Shown here: piece after piece, positions 62,986-64,000 of the stretch
Layout: the number at the start of each line of letters is the position of its first letter
How positions within the stretch are numbered: position 1 is the first letter of the stretch
Assembly (NCBI GenBank): GCA_000244995.1
Contig: CM001438.1
Coordinates: 2,566,090-2,630,089 of the forward strand
DNA: 64,000 nucleotides
Origin: Burkholderiales bacterium JOSHI_001
Lineage (GTDB): Bacteria; Pseudomonadota; Gammaproteobacteria; Burkholderiales; Burkholderiaceae_C
Reading direction: 5' to 3'
The notes under the pieces: model-generated
What the model was told of the DNA's origin: nothing
What the model saw: only the letters and a program-made list of their open reading frames with translations
Databases searched by the model: none
Translations under genes and position numbers: made by a program

Positions 62986-64000
62986 ATGGTTTCGGTCGAG
63001 AAGGAAGCCGCCATCAAGCTGCTTCACCTGAGTGATCTTCACTTCGGGTTAAACCAACAGGATTGGATGTGGCCGACCTTCCGAACTCAGTTCTTCGACG
63101 ATCTCCGGAATCTCCACGGACGCGCCGGGCCTTGGGACCTGGTTATCTTCTCGGGCGACCTAACCCAATGCGGGAGCGATGCTGAGTTCAACAAGCTGAC
63201 GGAGCAACTGTCTGTTCTTTGGGCGCATTTCAAGACTCTGGGATCCGAGCCGCAGTTGATGGTCGTTCCGGGCAATCATGACCTTGCTCGCCCCAGCGAA
63301 ATGGACCCCGCGAGCCGCGTCATGTCGCAATGGTGGAATGATGCTGCCGTCCGCGATAACTTCTGGAAGTCCGCTGATTCGGTCTACCGAGTGGCCGTCA
63401 CTGGTTGGTTTCAGAACTACGTGAACTGGTGTGCACAATTGGCAAAGGTCGTGCCTATGGTGTGCATCACCCAGGGTCTTCTTCCTGGTGACTTTTCCGC
63501 CACGATTGAGAAGGAGGGCTTTCGCCTGGGCGTTGTCGGACTGAATTCCGCGTGGCTGCAGCATGCTGGTGGAGACTTCTTCGAGCGCTTGTGCGTCCAT
63601 CCGCGGCAGTTGATTGCCGTCACGGAATCTGACCCAGATGGATGGTGTTCCAAGCACGACTTCCGATTGCTGGTGACCCATCACCCGGTGAACTGGCTGC
63701 ACAGTGAATCCCAACAGGAGTGGGCAGCAGAAATCAACACCCCGGGGCGCTTCGACGCACACCTGTTCGGGCACATGCACGAAGGCAGGTCGACCAGTGT
63801 GGCGATATCAGGTGGCGCGAGCAGGCACTCAGTTCAGGCAGCATCGCTGTTTGGGTTGGAGCACTATGGCACCAGCCAAGCTCGGCGAGATCACGGCTAC
63901 TCGGCAATTCAGATCCCGCCGACGACTGGCACCCGCGGGCTGCGAGTCTGGCCCCGGAAGCTCATCTCTCGCGATGACGGCTCGAAGCGACTGGGGGCAA
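62986..64000 (+). CDS. Calcineurin-like metallophosphoesterase (partial, runs off right edge)
   Basis: Translation from ATG 62986 (SD GGAGG) gives at least 338 residues without a stop. All metallophosphoesterase motifs are present: LLHLSDLHFG, VIFSGDLTQCG, MVVPGNHDLA, LLVTHHPVNW and DAHLFGHMHEG. It should hydrolyse phosphoesters with two metal ions. This subtype is often the N-terminal domain of larger conflict or defence proteins with a C-terminal NTPase, but the C-terminus is not visible. It follows the relaxase gene, so it may be cargo of the element. Confidence 0.9.
   Translation, partial: MVSVEKEAAIKLLHLSDLHFGLNQQDWMWPTFRTQFFDDLRNLHGRAGPWDLVIFSGDLTQCGSDAEFNKLTEQLSVLWAHFKTLGSEPQLMVVPGNHDLARPSEMDPASRVMSQWWNDAAVRDNFWKSADSVYRVAVTGWFQNYVNWCAQLAKVVPMVCITQGLLPGDFSATIEKEGFRLGVVGLNSAWLQHAGGDFFERLCVHPRQLIAVTESDPDGWCSKHDFRLLVTHHPVNWLHSESQQEWAAEINTPGRFDAHLFGHMHEGRSTSVAISGGASRHSVQAASLFGLEHYGTSQARRDHGYSAIQIPPTTGTRGLRVWPRKLISRDDGSKRLGA

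Overview
The window looks like a chromosome segment of a high-GC betaproteobacterium, probably order Burkholderiales. That placement rests on codon use, overall GC, and the mix of an AhpD/DUF1348/flavoprotein operon with RP4-like mobilisation genes. I ran no taxonomic search.

Region 1 (1-36305, all minus strand) is one long, tightly packed locus for an extracellular contractile injection system (eCIS, Afp/PVC type). In transcription order it holds: a sigma-54-type activator without a sensor domain; a DUF4255 (Afp16-like) protein with an unusual N-terminal extension; a carboxypeptidase-regulatory-like protein; sheath, tube, second sheath, second tube; the CIS tube/LysM-position protein (Afp7-like); a 58-residue protein; gpD-like hub and gpV-like spike; a 548-residue protein with a C-terminal hydrophobic hairpin; gp25-like wedge; baseplate J (Afp11-like); tail protein I-like (Afp12-like); two small Ig/PKD-like proteins; two related baseplate-associated proteins; a 1744-residue fibre with a collagen-like stretch; a tape-measure protein (Afp14-like); an AAA+ ATPase (Afp15-like); and a huge protein with annexin-like repeats and hydrophobic helices that leaves the window on the left. 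Many genes overlap by ATGA or similar, so the locus is probably one or a few operons.

Region 2 (37-42.4 kb) is ordinary core-like DNA: an orphan GAF-PAS hybrid sensor histidine kinase, then a LysR regulator divergent from an AhpD-like / DUF1348 / PNPOx-like operon.

Region 3 (42.4-55.2 kb) is accessory DNA of lower and uneven GC. It carries conflict-system genes: an ABC ATPase-DUF4435 protein (PARIS-like architecture), a CHAT protease-like protein fused to a second domain, and a DUF4062-STAND NTPase fused to a LapD/MoxY-type periplasmic sensor. Three copies of a noncoding repeat separate them. Next come an IS91-family element with its tyrosine recombinase, two palindromic structures, transposase relics, and an M6-type metalloprotease with near-identical 198-bp internal repeats.

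Region 4 (56.2-64 kb) is a mobile backbone: RadC-like JAB protein, SSB, DUF932 protein, ParA, ParB, two identical palindromes (candidate parS/operator), an RP4-like oriT nick site, a MobC-like accessory protein and a MOBP-type relaxase. A metallophosphoesterase gene runs off the right edge. Regions 3 and 4 together suggest a mobilisable element or plasmid-derived island carrying defence genes beside the eCIS locus. The best candidate for an undescribed architecture is the STAND-LapD fusion at 46814-49306.
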